A stretch of 64,000 bases of DNA. Source: Flavobacteriales bacterium (GTDB lineage Bacteria > Bacteroidota > Bacteroidia > Flavobacteriales_F > PHOS-HE28). The notes below the pieces were generated by a model. It worked only from the letters and a program-made list of their open reading frames with translations. It made no database searches and had not been told where the DNA came from. This document shows, piece after piece, positions 27,988-37,297 of this stretch. Location: contig JADJLR010000003.1 of assembly GCA_016710015.1 (NCBI GenBank), positions 186,001 through 250,000 on the forward strand, in the 5' to 3' direction. The number at the start of each line of letters is the position of its first letter. Positions within the stretch are counted from its first letter, which is position 1. The translations under genes were made by a program, and so were the position numbers.

Positions 27988-29025
27988 ATGAAAACCTCAA
28001 CACTGCTGCTCTGCGCAGTTCTGATCGCATCAACACTTCAAGTTGAAGCTACCGTACGGCGCGTGAACTATGTTCAGTCCTTCGCCACCTCATGCGCAAC
28101 GTGCTACTATGGGGCCACCTCCTTCCAACAGGCCATTGATGCTTCGATCGATGGCGACACCATCCATCTCGAACCTTCGGATTTCAGCTATGGCGATGTT
28201 ACGATCGCCAAGAGGCTGGTCATATTAGGCGCTGGCTATAAGCTTGGTGCGACACCTTTCAATGCAGGCCTACAGGCCAACACCCAGACTTCGATGGTAA
28301 GGAACATCGAGCTGATCGCGAATTCAGATGGCACACAGATCATCGGTCTCCACTTCCCAGGTGGAAATTACTCTGGTCTGAGCATGTTCAGCACATCGAA
28401 CATTCGGATCTCCCGGAATTTCATCAATAGTCTCAGTGTGTACTTCCCGAATGGCGGCACAGGGGTATATGACATCACGATCTCCGAGAATTTCATGACC
28501 GGTGGTGTGAGCCAGAACGGCAACTATTCGAACACCATCACGAACCTGATCATACGGAACAACATCATAGCCGGCCAGCTTGCGCTCAACGGCAACGGGG
28601 ATCAAATGACGAACGTGGTGGTCACCAACAACACCTTCAGTTACAACGGCAATCATGCACTGACCAACGCCGAGGTTTCCTACAATGTCTTCTACCAAGG
28701 CAACATCACTGGAACGAACAACACGATCCATGACAACATCACCGCCGCAGCGATCACCGGTGCCGACCTGGTCTCAAACCCGGTGGTGAGCATGGGGAAT
28801 GTATTCAACCTGAGTGTGGGAACGGACGACAGCAAATACGACATCCTTGCAACATCACCTTACAACGAAGGCGGTCCGAACGAACGCGGCGCCTTCAGCG
28901 GTATTTCACCCTACCGGTTGAGCGGCATCCCGAACATTCCGACGATCTACACCCTGCAGTCCACGCTCAACACCACTCCGGGTGATTCCGTGGAAGTGAC
29001 CCTCAGCACACGCACCAACAACTGA
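27988..29025 (+). CDS. Secreted beta-helix protein (cassette 1)
   Basis: The 345-residue product has a signal peptide (MKTSTLLLCAVLIASTLQVEA) and the rhythm of a right-handed parallel beta-helix: SFQQAIDASIDGDTIHLEPSDF, then repeated Asn-rich turns (RNNIIAG, TNNTFSYNG, HDNITAA). No T9SS sorting domain is present at the C-terminus. It lies 6 nt upstream of a CTD-bearing protein and has the same pairing as the genes at 30.1-32.5 kb. The leader has a small hairpin (GGGG-aaataa-CCCC). Confidence 0.82.
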   Translation: MKTSTLLLCAVLIASTLQVEATVRRVNYVQSFATSCATCYYGATSFQQAIDASIDGDTIHLEPSDFSYGDVTIAKRLVILGAGYKLGATPFNAGLQANTQTSMVRNIELIANSDGTQIIGLHFPGGNYSGLSMFSTSNIRISRNFINSLSVYFPNGGTGVYDITISENFMTGGVSQNGNYSNTITNLIIRNNIIAGQLALNGNGDQMTNVVVTNNTFSYNGNHALTNAEVSYNVFYQGNITGTNNTIHDNITAAAITGADLVSNPVVSMGNVFNLSVGTDDSKYDILATSPYNEGGPNERGAFSGISPYRLSGIPNIPTIYTLQSTLNTTPGDSVEVTLSTRTNN

Positions 29026-29031
29026 GCGGCC

Positions 29032-30027
29032 ATGAAACGCGCAACAGTATGGCTGGCCGCGCTGGCGTTGGCTGGCGGGGCACAGGCCCAGAACATCCTC
29101 CGGGGCGAGTACTTTATCGATCAGGACCAAGGTTTCGGACAGAATATCGCCTTCGAGATCACGGATGCTTCCGAGGTGGCGGATCTCAACGTAGCCATTG
29201 ATCTGGCCGGATACGATCCCGGAACGCACACCATCGGTATCCGCACTTACGACGACAGCTCCCGTTGGAGCTTGACGAATTTCTCCAGAGCGGTGATCAT
29301 TGCACCAGCAGCTCCATTGGATGACCTCGTCGAAGTGGAATACTTCCTCAATCAGGACCCGTACTTCGGGGAAGGCATGACAGCCTGGACCGGGAACTCG
29401 CTGGATGAGCCGATCACCTTCTCACCCGACCTGTCCAACGCGGTTGTCGGCATCAATACGCTCTTCATCCGCAGCCGCACAAGCGATGGTCGATGGAGCT
29501 TGACCAACCACTCGGCGATCGTCGTGATCGACCTTGATACAACGATCGGTGTCATCGATCGCATCGAGACATTCGCGCTGCCCGGTGTGGACCCGGGATT
29601 CGGGAATGCGGACCAGCACACCGTCACTGGACCGGGTAGTGAGATGACCGACTACGTTTTCACTGCCCCGATCCCCGTCGATCTAGTGGTTTATGACACG
29701 TTGATGGTGCGGTCACATGATTCCCGCGGCTTTTGGAGCCTTACCAACAAAGTAATCGTGGCCGGCTACACAAACGTTGAGGACCTGGCATCCGCCACCA
29801 ACATCTCCGTCTATCCCAACCCTTTCGCTGAAGGCTTTACTGTTAAGACCGAAGATGGCGGACCGCTTCGCGTGATCCTGTACGACCCGCAAGGCAAGCT
29901 GGTGTACGACCGTGTGATCACGGGAAACACGCAGATCGACTTGAGCCGCCATGCTTCGGGCAGCTACACCGCCTTCTTCTGGAAGGACCTGGAGCGGATG
30001 CACCGGGTATCGCTCGTGAAGCAATAA
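29032..30027 (+). CDS. T9SS-sorted repeat protein (cassette 1)
   Basis: The 331-residue product has a signal peptide and three tandem units of about 85 residues. Each ends in a RWSLTNFS-like block (RWSLTNFSRAVII, RWSLTNHSAIVVI, FWSLTNKVIV) and contains a YFxxQDxxFG block. The final 75 residues form a T9SS type A sorting domain (ISVYPNPFAEGF, LRVILYDPQGKLVYD, ERMHRVSLVKQ). It is exported through the Sec and type IX systems and attached to or released from the cell surface. It probably works with the beta-helix protein encoded upstream. Confidence 0.88.
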   Translation: MKRATVWLAALALAGGAQAQNILRGEYFIDQDQGFGQNIAFEITDASEVADLNVAIDLAGYDPGTHTIGIRTYDDSSRWSLTNFSRAVIIAPAAPLDDLVEVEYFLNQDPYFGEGMTAWTGNSLDEPITFSPDLSNAVVGINTLFIRSRTSDGRWSLTNHSAIVVIDLDTTIGVIDRIETFALPGVDPGFGNADQHTVTGPGSEMTDYVFTAPIPVDLVVYDTLMVRSHDSRGFWSLTNKVIVAGYTNVEDLASATNISVYPNPFAEGFTVKTEDGGPLRVILYDPQGKLVYDRVITGNTQIDLSRHASGSYTAFFWKDLERMHRVSLVKQ

Positions 30028-30097
30028 CTCCTACAAGAGCCACAGAGACCAAGGAACTCCCCGATCGTGGGACTTTAACATCAACCCAATAAACGCA

Positions 30098-31213
30098 ATG
30101 AACATGAGAACCTTCAGTACACTTCTAACAGCCACCCTGCTCGGCGGAACATTGATGGCGCAGGGCGTGATCACGCGAATGAACGCGGGGCAAGCGCATT
30201 TCTACTATGACGGTGACATCCAGAACGTTTTGGATATTGCCGAAGCGGAAGCTGGAGTAGATACCATCATACTGGGCGGCGGCACATACAACCTCAACAC
30301 GGACCCCAACACGACGAGCGATGACCTGTTCATCAGATCGCGCATCGTTCTGATCGGGACGGGGATCCATCCGGACAGTTCCTTGGCGTACAACAACAAT
30401 GGACGGACCGAGATCACTGGAAATCAGTATTGTCAGGTGTTCTTTCAACCAAATTCATCAGGATCAGAAGTACATGGAGTGGCTTTCGCCGACGGGGTGG
30501 ATGTCGACTTCGGCGATACGGACCTCGCAAGCACGAATGTGGATAGTGTGAAGTTCTCCCGTTGCGAGTTCACCGGCGGTTTCCTATTGGGGAACAACCA
30601 GTACGGTTCCCAAGCGAACGACACCTACATCCATGAGTGCCTACTGACGGAGATCTCCATCTCCTATGCGTTGAACACGATCGTCCGGAACAGTCAAGTG
30701 GGAGCTATCTACTTTGTGTCCGCGGGGCAGAACACGCTCTTCGAATACAACATCCTGTATGGCTGGGGAAACGTCGATCTCAGTGGCATCCAATTCGAGC
30801 ACAACGTATTCCTTTCAAACTCCGGCGCGAACATTACTGTTGACGGCCCGTCAAGCTACCTCAACAATGTGTGGGTGGGGAACAACTCCGGTTTCGCTGT
30901 TACATTCACTGGTAATGTCACGAGTGATTCCGGCAACGTTATCCGATACCCCCTCAGCGGTGGCGGCCCACTCGCTGCATTCCCGAGCACCACTGTTACG
31001 AGCTACACGGCTTTTGACTTCAACTCGAATTACCACCTGAATCCCAACTTGCCCTCTAATGTGCAAAGTGCGGGCCCCTATGGCGGCGGTGACCCCTGGA
31101 AGGATGGCTCTGTCCCTTTCAACCCACATTGGAAGGAATTGACCACTCCGTCAGGTACCGAGAACGGCACCCTGCAAGGCGTGATCATCAAAGCCTCGGC
31201 CCAACAAGATTGA
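30098..31213 (+). CDS. Secreted beta-helix protein (cassette 2)
   Basis: The 371-residue product has a signal peptide (MNMRTFSTLLTATLLGGTLMAQ) and a beta-helix-like body (IQNVLDIAEAEAGVDTIILGGGTYNL, IVLIGTGIHP, FSRCEFTGGF, FEYNILYGWG, FEHNVFLSNSG). It resembles the protein at 27,988 in plan, with low visible residue identity. No CTD is seen. The stop is 3 nt from the next start, so they are co-translated with the following T9SS-sorted protein. Confidence 0.82.
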   Translation: MNMRTFSTLLTATLLGGTLMAQGVITRMNAGQAHFYYDGDIQNVLDIAEAEAGVDTIILGGGTYNLNTDPNTTSDDLFIRSRIVLIGTGIHPDSSLAYNNNGRTEITGNQYCQVFFQPNSSGSEVHGVAFADGVDVDFGDTDLASTNVDSVKFSRCEFTGGFLLGNNQYGSQANDTYIHECLLTEISISYALNTIVRNSQVGAIYFVSAGQNTLFEYNILYGWGNVDLSGIQFEHNVFLSNSGANITVDGPSSYLNNVWVGNNSGFAVTFTGNVTSDSGNVIRYPLSGGGPLAAFPSTTVTSYTAFDFNSNYHLNPNLPSNVQSAGPYGGGDPWKDGSVPFNPHWKELTTPSGTENGTLQGVIIKASAQQD

Positions 31214-31216
31214 GCC

Positions 31217-32473
31217 ATGCGCATCCCGATCTTCGCATGGCTGATCCTGGCCTCAGGCTGGGCACATGCACAGAACAACATCGTTGCCTACGAGCATTGG
31301 CTCGATGAACTCGATGCCGTCGGGCAGCGGACGTTGGTTCCGATAACGTCCGGAGGCACGATAGCGATCACAGCAGCGGACATTTCCGTGGACCAATTGT
31401 CACTGGGGTTGCACCGGATACATTTCAGGGTGAAGGATGACAACAGCGCATGGAGTTCAGTTCTACACAGGAGCTTCTACATTTCTTCTGGCAATTCTGT
31501 TGCCTTGATTTCAGGTGAGTACTGGTTCGACCAGCTGGACCAAACGCGTGTCCCATTCAGCTTCGGCCAAGCGGAGAACATCGACATAACGATCGACCCT
31601 GTTGCAACCGGTCTGGACTTGGGTCTTCACCGCGTCCACTATCGCATCAAGGACTCCGAGAGCCAGTGGAGTGCTGTGATCTCGCGAACCTTCCACTTAC
31701 AGTCCAACGAGCAGGTGAACTTGACCTTGCTTCGCTATTGGAGCGACAACGCATCGGGCTATCCGAACGACATGACCACGATGGCGATCGAACCCGAAGT
31801 GGAGGTCTGGGATGTGATCGACGAGGTGGAGTTCTGCACATGGCAAAATACCGGCAACACGAACGTCTATTTCCAGTTGAAGGACGACCATTCACAGTGG
31901 AGTTCTGTGATCAAACGGATCTTTGATATTGATCTGGTGGCCACTGGTCCAGATGCCGTGGGGTCGATCACCGGCCCGATACTGGTTCCCACCAACGGCA
32001 CGGTGACCTACTCGGTCCCTGTGGTTCCTGGTGCGGCAAACTATGCTTGGACCTACCCAGCGGGATGGACAGTGATCGGTGGAAGCTCCGGGGATTCGAT
32101 CACCTTCGAGACTCCCGACGATTTCCTCAATGGTCAGGTAACGGTAACCGTAAGCAATGCTTGCGGGCAGAGTGGACCCTCCACGATCGATGTGGTATTG
32201 GACGATACCGGCTTGAATGCGGTAAGCGTTGCAGAGGATATCCAGATCTTTCCGAATCCGAGCACTGGGCAGTTCATCCTCCTTCCGAACAACAATGCAC
32301 CCATCGAGCATCTCACCATCCACAACGCCACCGGCCAGTTGGTGCAGGACATTCACCCCGCCCAAAGTGACCGGCTCACCATGGACCTCAGTGATGAAGC
32401 CAACGGTCTCTACACCATCCTCATTTCCCAAGAAAACCGTCAAACCAAGATGAAGGTGATGGTGCAGCATTGA
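31217..32473 (+). CDS. T9SS-sorted repeat protein with PKD-like domain (cassette 2)
   Basis: The 418-residue product has a signal peptide (MRIPIFAWLILASGWAHAQ) and three tandem units ending in LGLHRIHFRVKDDNSAWSSV, LGLHRVHYRIKDSESQWSAV and YFQLKDDHSQWSSV. A PKD-like domain (VPVVPGAANYAWTYPAGWTV) follows, and a T9SS sorting domain (IQIFPNPSTGQF, LYTILISQENRQTKMKVMV) ends it. The repeat unit is related in length and WS-containing ending to that of the cassette-1 partner. Surface exposure is very likely. Confidence 0.87.
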   Translation: MRIPIFAWLILASGWAHAQNNIVAYEHWLDELDAVGQRTLVPITSGGTIAITAADISVDQLSLGLHRIHFRVKDDNSAWSSVLHRSFYISSGNSVALISGEYWFDQLDQTRVPFSFGQAENIDITIDPVATGLDLGLHRVHYRIKDSESQWSAVISRTFHLQSNEQVNLTLLRYWSDNASGYPNDMTTMAIEPEVEVWDVIDEVEFCTWQNTGNTNVYFQLKDDHSQWSSVIKRIFDIDLVATGPDAVGSITGPILVPTNGTVTYSVPVVPGAANYAWTYPAGWTVIGGSSGDSITFETPDDFLNGQVTVTVSNACGQSGPSTIDVVLDDTGLNAVSVAEDIQIFPNPSTGQFILLPNNNAPIEHLTIHNATGQLVQDIHPAQSDRLTMDLSDEANGLYTILISQENRQTKMKVMVQH

Positions 32474-32545
32474 GCCAACAGCATTCTCGCGCCTCAGGGG
32501 GGCCCCGCGATCAGGTGGAATACGCACGGGTCGAGGAATCCCTGA

Positions 32546-32722
32546 GGAAGAAGAAGGCTGCTCCGACCGATCCTCTACGACCCGCAAGGCAAACTGATAC
32601 ACGATGAAATGCTGAACACCACGATGCGCATCGACCTGTCAGGGCTTTCCAACGGCGCGTACACCGCGTTCTTTTGGAAGGATACTGAGCGGATACACCG
32701 GGTCACCTTGGTGAAACAATAA
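32546..32722 (+). pseudogene. Orphan T9SS sorting-domain remnant
   Basis: An open stretch without a usable start encodes ILYDPQGKLIHDEMLN, then SGLSNGAYTAFFWKDTERI and HRVTLVKQ before a TAA. This closely matches the last 50 residues of the protein ending at 30,027. The upstream part of the gene is absent. It looks like the tail of a third cassette lost by deletion, or a recombination scar. Confidence 0.78.
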
Positions 32723-32774
32723 GGCCCTCGTACAGCAACGCCAAGTGATCGGTCTTCGAGTAAAACCAAAACCA

Positions 32775-33230
32775 ATGAAGAGTATAAACCTCCTGACCAC
32801 CATGTGCTGCGTCTTGTTCCTTGCAAGCTGCGGACATTCTCCTGAAAGCGCTGGCAAGAAGATCGGCTCCGGCCTGTGCGCTTGTCGTACCGATAAGCAG
32901 GCCAAGGCATTCAAGACGACCAAAGCTTTCATCGACGAATTGGAGGATGGCAAATTCAGGGATCAAAGAGAGGCTGCCGCACACATGAAAGCGCTCTCGA
33001 GCCAAGCGGATCGCGAAGCAGATGAGTGCGAGAGAAAGGTCCATGAGGAAGAGGGCGTGATCCTGAAGGACTTCCTGCGCGATGATGACCGCCGCACTAT
33101 CGTTAATGCCAAGCGCATGATGGTGGAGGAATGCTTCCAATCCCGTGAGGCGGAATTGAAGAAGCGCACAAAGGAATTGCAAGAACTCAACCAGAAGATC
33201 CAATCCCAAATAGGCGCGTTGCCGCGATAA
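32775..33230 (+). CDS. Small lipoprotein with helical body, unknown function
   Basis: The 151-residue product has a lipobox (CCVLFLASCGHSP) and a charged, helical, coiled-coil-prone body (AELKKRTKELQELNQKIQSQ). The start is placed at MKSINLLTTM; the upstream in-frame extension lies in leader sequence. Four further cysteines are present. The family is not recognised. Confidence 0.72.
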   Translation: MKSINLLTTMCCVLFLASCGHSPESAGKKIGSGLCACRTDKQAKAFKTTKAFIDELEDGKFRDQREAAAHMKALSSQADREADECERKVHEEEGVILKDFLRDDDRRTIVNAKRMMVEECFQSREAELKKRTKELQELNQKIQSQIGALPR

Positions 33231-33297
33231 AGCCGCACCGTGGCCCATTAAGAAGAACCCGACTTTCCAACCAAATAGGTCCAAACTGAACACCGAC

Positions 33298-33588
33298 ATG
33301 AAGATCCCTCTCCCCCTCCTTACCACACTGCTGGTCGCCTGCGGCGGCTCCAGTGGCTCACTGTCCGGAACCTATATGCTTGAAGGCGGTGGAACGACCT
33401 TCACGTTCGATCCGGGTGGTACGTATTCAGTGGTCATGTTCCGCGATACGATCCACGGCACATACCGGATCGAGGGCGACAGCGTGATCATGATACATCC
33501 GAACATGCTGTACGGCACGGATCACGAAGCGGCACTTCTGCAAGGGGACATGCTCGTGGCCGGACGGCGACGGTTCATCAAGCAATGA
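33298..33588 (+). CDS. Small lipoprotein, unknown function
   Basis: The 96-residue product has a lipobox (LLTTLLVACGGSS) and a short beta-rich body (GTYMLEGGGTTFTFDPGGTYSV, then GTYRIEGDSVIM), the pattern of small lipocalin-like domains. It is conserved-looking but not assignable. The 250 nt after it hold no credible gene. Confidence 0.7.
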   Translation: MKIPLPLLTTLLVACGGSSGSLSGTYMLEGGGTTFTFDPGGTYSVVMFRDTIHGTYRIEGDSVIMIHPNMLYGTDHEAALLQGDMLVAGRRRFIKQ

Positions 33589-33836
33589 GTACCGTGCATG
33601 GTTCCCTTGATCGGCCCGTTGTTCCTCTTCGCCCACGCCCTACATTCATTGGAATTCGTGCCGCCCACACGGGGAGTGGCAAAGCATTCCGATGCGCTGC
33701 TAACCACCCGCACGAACAACTCAGTGATGCTGCGGGCGTGGGTCACTTGGTTCCATGATCCGGATCAACATGTCCCACGAATGAAGACGACAGAAGCGAA
33801 GGCCGCAACCATCCGCAACACTTGACCCACCGACCC

Positions 33837-34931
33837 ATGAGGATCCTTCACTATTCAAGGGCAGCCGTCCTGACCGGGCTTCTCGTTGCGCTTTTTACAG
33901 CCTCGTGCGGCAGCAGTACCGACCCTGAAGCCTCGACCACATTCACCGAAAAGCACTTCGAGGCTGTGGATGCGAACGGGCGATCCTTCACCCTTTGGCT
34001 CACGGAAAGCACTGGCCCGGATGGACGGCATCAGCGATCCATCAGCCTGCGGGACCCGGAAGAACAGACACTGTTGTTCGGCAGTTCCACGAGCACGGCA
34101 CTGGACTCGTTGAGCGCGGACCTGCAAGCGGAAGGCAGTGGTCCACACCGGCTCCGTGGTGTCTTCGCTGCGGACGGTGGCATCCACTTGAGCTATCGAA
34201 AGGCGAACGCAATGCAGGAAGTAGGGCTCGTTTTCAAGGAAACCCCTGATGGACTGGTGATCACGCCGCAGAACCTGAGCAGGACGATCAAGGCCACCAG
34301 AGAACCAACCCCTATGGACGAAGGTGGCTTCGAGGAAATGGAACTCGACCAGATGGACCGCACGGCCGAATTGCGGGTGCTGCGGATCGATCGTTCCGAC
34401 GGCACACGGCACTCCTTGGACTCCTTATTGGAGGCGATCATTTGCGAAGGCACTATGCATTACGATGCCTTCATGGATGCCCAGTTGAGCAGCCATTCGT
34501 GGTATGAACTCAGCGTATCGGTGGTGGATCGAAGCAAGGACCTGATCGCATTCCGGATCTTCCAACATGTCCAGGATCCAGGAGCGGTCCACGGCCAATT
34601 CGGAAGTCGATACGTGAATTTCGATCTCGGTACAACTCGAACGATCGGTCTGTGGGATATCGTGGATCGGCGCAAGCGTGCCAAACTGAAGGCGCTCTGT
34701 AGCAAAGCATTCTACAAGAAGTACCCTGAGACGAGTCCAAAGCACTATCCATTCAAGCTCTCGGAGAATGTGGCCGTGCTTTCTACGGGACTGCTCTTCC
34801 ACTATCAGCCTTATGAAATGGGCTATTTCGCTGAAGGCGAGAAGGACGTTTTCCTACCCTACACAGCGATCGCGGAACTGCTTGATAAGAGCAACGAACT
34901 GGTCCTACGCTTGACCAGTTCGGTCCAATAG
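33837..34931 (+). CDS. Lipoprotein with DUF3298/RsiV-like C-terminus
   Basis: The 364-residue product has a lipobox (LLVALFTASCGSS), an N-terminal beta-rich region and a C-terminal block typical of DUF3298 (the RsiV/PdaC family): LLFHYQPYEMGYFAEGEKDVFLPYTAIAELL. Such domains bind glycans or lysozyme in RsiV, but the ligand here is unknown. The start at MRILHYSRAA gives a normal signal; five further residues are possible upstream. Confidence 0.75.
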   Translation: MRILHYSRAAVLTGLLVALFTASCGSSTDPEASTTFTEKHFEAVDANGRSFTLWLTESTGPDGRHQRSISLRDPEEQTLLFGSSTSTALDSLSADLQAEGSGPHRLRGVFAADGGIHLSYRKANAMQEVGLVFKETPDGLVITPQNLSRTIKATREPTPMDEGGFEEMELDQMDRTAELRVLRIDRSDGTRHSLDSLLEAIICEGTMHYDAFMDAQLSSHSWYELSVSVVDRSKDLIAFRIFQHVQDPGAVHGQFGSRYVNFDLGTTRTIGLWDIVDRRKRAKLKALCSKAFYKKYPETSPKHYPFKLSENVAVLSTGLLFHYQPYEMGYFAEGEKDVFLPYTAIAELLDKSNELVLRLTSSVQ

Positions 34932-34967
34932 CATACGCTCACGATGGCATGGAGCGGTGATTCCCTA

Positions 34968-35061
34968 CCGCATTCTCGCCCATTGCCGCCGGATACTCAG
35001 AGGCTGGAGAATTATGCGCAGAACGGTATCAGTTTTGGTCTGGACGGAAGAAACCAAAACC
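34968..35061 (+). promoter_or_regulatory. Duplicated leader, copy A (upstream of the CsgG-like gene)
   Basis: A stretch of about 95 nt aligns clearly with 36257-36350 upstream of the barrel gene. Shared blocks are CATTCTCG, CCGGATACTCA, GAATTAT and AGTTTTGGnnTGG followed by GAAAGAAACCAAA or GGAAGAAACCAAA. GTTTTGG and CCAAAAC form a stem in this copy. It probably carries the promoter or an mRNA leader element. Confidence 0.6.
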
Positions 35062-35073
35062 CTACTAACCACC

Positions 35074-36045
35074 ATGAAACCCTCGACCCTTCTTTTGATC
35101 AGTGCGCTCGGCCTATTCGCTGGCCCGGTAGACGCACAAGACCGCGAAGTTCCTGTAAAGATCACCCACCTACCGGAGCGCAACTGGACGGCTTACAAGC
35201 GCGTGGCAATTGCCGAATTCACTGGTGATGATGGTGCTACCGTCACACCACGCTCACAGGATATCAGCGATTACGTGGCGCAAACCTTCACCAAAGCGGG
35301 AGAGGTGGAAGTGTACGACCGCAACCAGCTCAAGAAGATCCTGAAGGAACAGAAGACCCAGATGGATGGTGCGTTCGACGAGGGCTCCACGATCAAAGCG
35401 GGCAAATTGATCGGGGCGGACTTCATGATCCTGGGCCGGGTGCAGCAGGACGACTTCGCGCAGGACGACAACGGCATGTTCATCCCCAGCCGCAGTGGCG
35501 GTAGCGTGATCCCCACCACCAAAGGCGTGTACGTACTGGCTGTCGCTTTCACGATACTGGATCCACAGACCGGACGCACACTGGACAATTTCGTGGAATC
35601 GGTGACCATTAAAAGCAAGTCGAAGATCGGCAACAGTGCCTACATGGGGGTGAACGACAGCGAGATCAAACGCGAAGCACTGGAGGCCTTCTCCGTGAAA
35701 TTCTCACGCAATCTGGCACCGTACACAGAAGACGCGACCTTGAAATTCCTCGGTGACCCTGCGTACAAGGACGAGTTGAGCAGTGCGATCGCCAACTTCC
35801 ACATGGATGAGACCGAGCAGGCCATCGGCCAGATGAAGGCGATCGCCGAGCGGACCGATCTGAAGAGTCGCGCACCGGCCAAGGCCAAATACAACTACGG
35901 ATTGATCCTCTTCGCCCAGAACCGGTGCCAAGAGGCAGGGCAATTGTTCAAGGCCGCCTACTTGGCCGAACCCAAGACCACTTTGTACCGCGAGGCTTAC
36001 GACAAAGCGAAGGAGATGTGCGCCGGGCAGACGAAACCAGAATAG
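35074..36045 (+). CDS. CsgG-family outer-membrane/periplasmic protein
   Basis: The 323-residue product has a signal peptide (MKPSTLLLISALGLFAGPVDAQ) and a CsgG-like core: KRVAIAEFTGDDG, VEVYDRNQLKKILKEQ, GKLIGADFMILGRV, FTILDPQTGRTL. CsgG forms the curli secretion pore in Proteobacteria, but the wider family includes periplasmic and outer-membrane proteins with no curli. No csgA, csgB or csgE homologues are visible here. The C-terminal part is helical, TPR-like (ALILFAQ-type repeats around residues 250-310). The start is placed after the duplicated leader. Confidence 0.82.
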   Translation: MKPSTLLLISALGLFAGPVDAQDREVPVKITHLPERNWTAYKRVAIAEFTGDDGATVTPRSQDISDYVAQTFTKAGEVEVYDRNQLKKILKEQKTQMDGAFDEGSTIKAGKLIGADFMILGRVQQDDFAQDDNGMFIPSRSGGSVIPTTKGVYVLAVAFTILDPQTGRTLDNFVESVTIKSKSKIGNSAYMGVNDSEIKREALEAFSVKFSRNLAPYTEDATLKFLGDPAYKDELSSAIANFHMDETEQAIGQMKAIAERTDLKSRAPAKAKYNYGLILFAQNRCQEAGQLFKAAYLAEPKTTLYREAYDKAKEMCAGQTKPE

Positions 36046-36256
36046 TCGAGAACACCATTCCATAGAATGAACAAGGCGCTCCACTGGGGTGCCTTGTTCA
36101 TTCGGGCCATCCTTCCAAGTGCCGAAATGGTCCAAGAATTGGCACACGCCCCCTTGCCCTGCACCCGACCGACCGATGCCAGCGCAGCCAGCTATGCGGT
36201 TGCACGTGTCTTGGCTGACCGGAACATCAGCGGAAAGCTGGATGCATCGAAAACCG

Positions 36257-36350
36257 CCACATTCTCGATCCGAGCTACCGGATACTCATGGGTCCTGAAT
36301 TATCGGGTATTCCAGCACGAGTTTTGGCTTGGCGAAAGAAACCAAACCCA
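36257..36350 (+). promoter_or_regulatory. Duplicated leader, copy B (upstream of the barrel gene)
   Basis: Aligns along most of its length with copy A at 34968-35061. Shared blocks are CATTCTCG, CCGGATACTCA, GAATTAT and AGTTTTGGCTTGG-CGAAAGAAACCAAA. It ends 11 nt before the ATG of the barrel protein gene. Confidence 0.6.
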
Positions 36351-36361
36351 AACGTACGGCC

Positions 36362-36982
36362 ATGAAAAAGCACATTCTCGTCAGCGGTCTATTGACCTTT
36401 CTTGCAACAGCCCCACTAGTGAGTTCAGCACAATCGTTCGATAAGGGGACCACCGCGATCAACATCGGTGTCGGTCTGGGTGGCTCCCGGTACAGCTACC
36501 TCAGTGCCTACAATTCGGATTACAGCGTATCGCCGACATTCAATGCCAGCGTGGAACATGGTGTCGGTTATCTCGGTGATGGCGTAGTGGGCATTGGAGC
36601 CTTCTTCGGACAGAAGTCGGTACACTACGATAGAACCACGCTGATCGGTTCCTCCACCTACCACTACGATCGGAAGTGGACCAATACCGTGGTGGGCATG
36701 CGCGGCAGTTTCCACTACAACGAGTGGCACGGCAACGATAAGTTGGACCTCTATGCTGGCTTGATGCTCGGCTACAACATCGGCGGATACAAGGACAAGA
36801 GCACCAGAACCGTGAACGGGGTGACAACGGACTACAGCGAAACATTCCGGAACAATTACAGCTTCGTCACCTACACCACGTACGTCGGAGGGCGTTACCT
36901 CTTCACCGAGAATATAGGAGCGTTCTTGGAGCTAGGTTGGGGCGTTTCGGTGATCAACCTGGGCGCGACGCTGAAGTTCTGA
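36362..36982 (+). CDS. Predicted outer-membrane beta-barrel protein
   Basis: The 206-residue product has a signal peptide (MKKHILVSGLLTFLATAPLVSSAQ) and an alternating aromatic/Gly pattern of an 8-stranded barrel (NIGVGLGGSRYSYLS, LDLYAGLMLGYNIGGY, TYVGGRYLFTENIGAFLELGWG), ending in a terminal Phe. Porin-like or adhesin roles are possible. Its leader is duplicated from the CsgG-like gene. Confidence 0.8.
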   Translation: MKKHILVSGLLTFLATAPLVSSAQSFDKGTTAINIGVGLGGSRYSYLSAYNSDYSVSPTFNASVEHGVGYLGDGVVGIGAFFGQKSVHYDRTTLIGSSTYHYDRKWTNTVVGMRGSFHYNEWHGNDKLDLYAGLMLGYNIGGYKDKSTRTVNGVTTDYSETFRNNYSFVTYTTYVGGRYLFTENIGAFLELGWGVSVINLGATLKF

Positions 36983-37027
36983 CCCTTCTTCCGCCAAGCC
37001 GTACCGGTCAGAGCAGCCGGTCCAGGA

Positions 37028-37073
37028 GAACACCCCGGTCTTCCGTTGCACGAACGGAAGGATCGGGGTGTTC
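37028..37073 (+). terminator. Long hairpin downstream of the barrel gene
   Basis: GAACACCCCG and CGGGGTGTTC form the outer stem, and TTCCGTT and AACGGAA form the inner stem. It lies 46 nt past the stop at 36982. There is no long T tract. Confidence 0.6.
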
Positions 37074-37271
37074 GCTTGGTGGTACGTTCAGGCTCTTCAA
37101 ATGGCTTACGTCACCTTCAGAGGCCATGGGACCATGAAGAAGATCCTTCAAGAACGAAGCCTGAACCTATAGCAGGACGACGATGGCGATCCACCAGTCC
37201 TGCATTTGTCAACCACACTGCCCACCGTGCCGGGAAGCTTTCTGCCACATTGTCACCCACCTGAAGTTCGG

Positions 37272-37279
37272 TACCTTTG
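37272..37279 (+). promoter_or_regulatory. Bacteroidota -7 box TACCTTTG upstream of miaB
   Basis: A perfect TAnnTTTG element. A start codon at 37277 (TTG) would fall inside it, so the GTG at 37298 is preferred for miaB. Confidence 0.7.
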
Positions 37280-37297
37280 CCCTCCTTTCCAAAACCC

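Noticed and set aside
33598..33825. 75-codon plus-strand frame between two lipoprotein genes
   Set aside because: No recognisable domain or signal peptide, and atypical composition for the neighbourhood.
35074..36045. Curli secretion locus
   Set aside because: Only a CsgG-family protein is present; no csgA, csgB, csgE or csgF-like genes are visible nearby.
36067..36444. 125-codon plus-strand frame
   Set aside because: It overlaps the duplicated leader and the start of the barrel gene in another frame.
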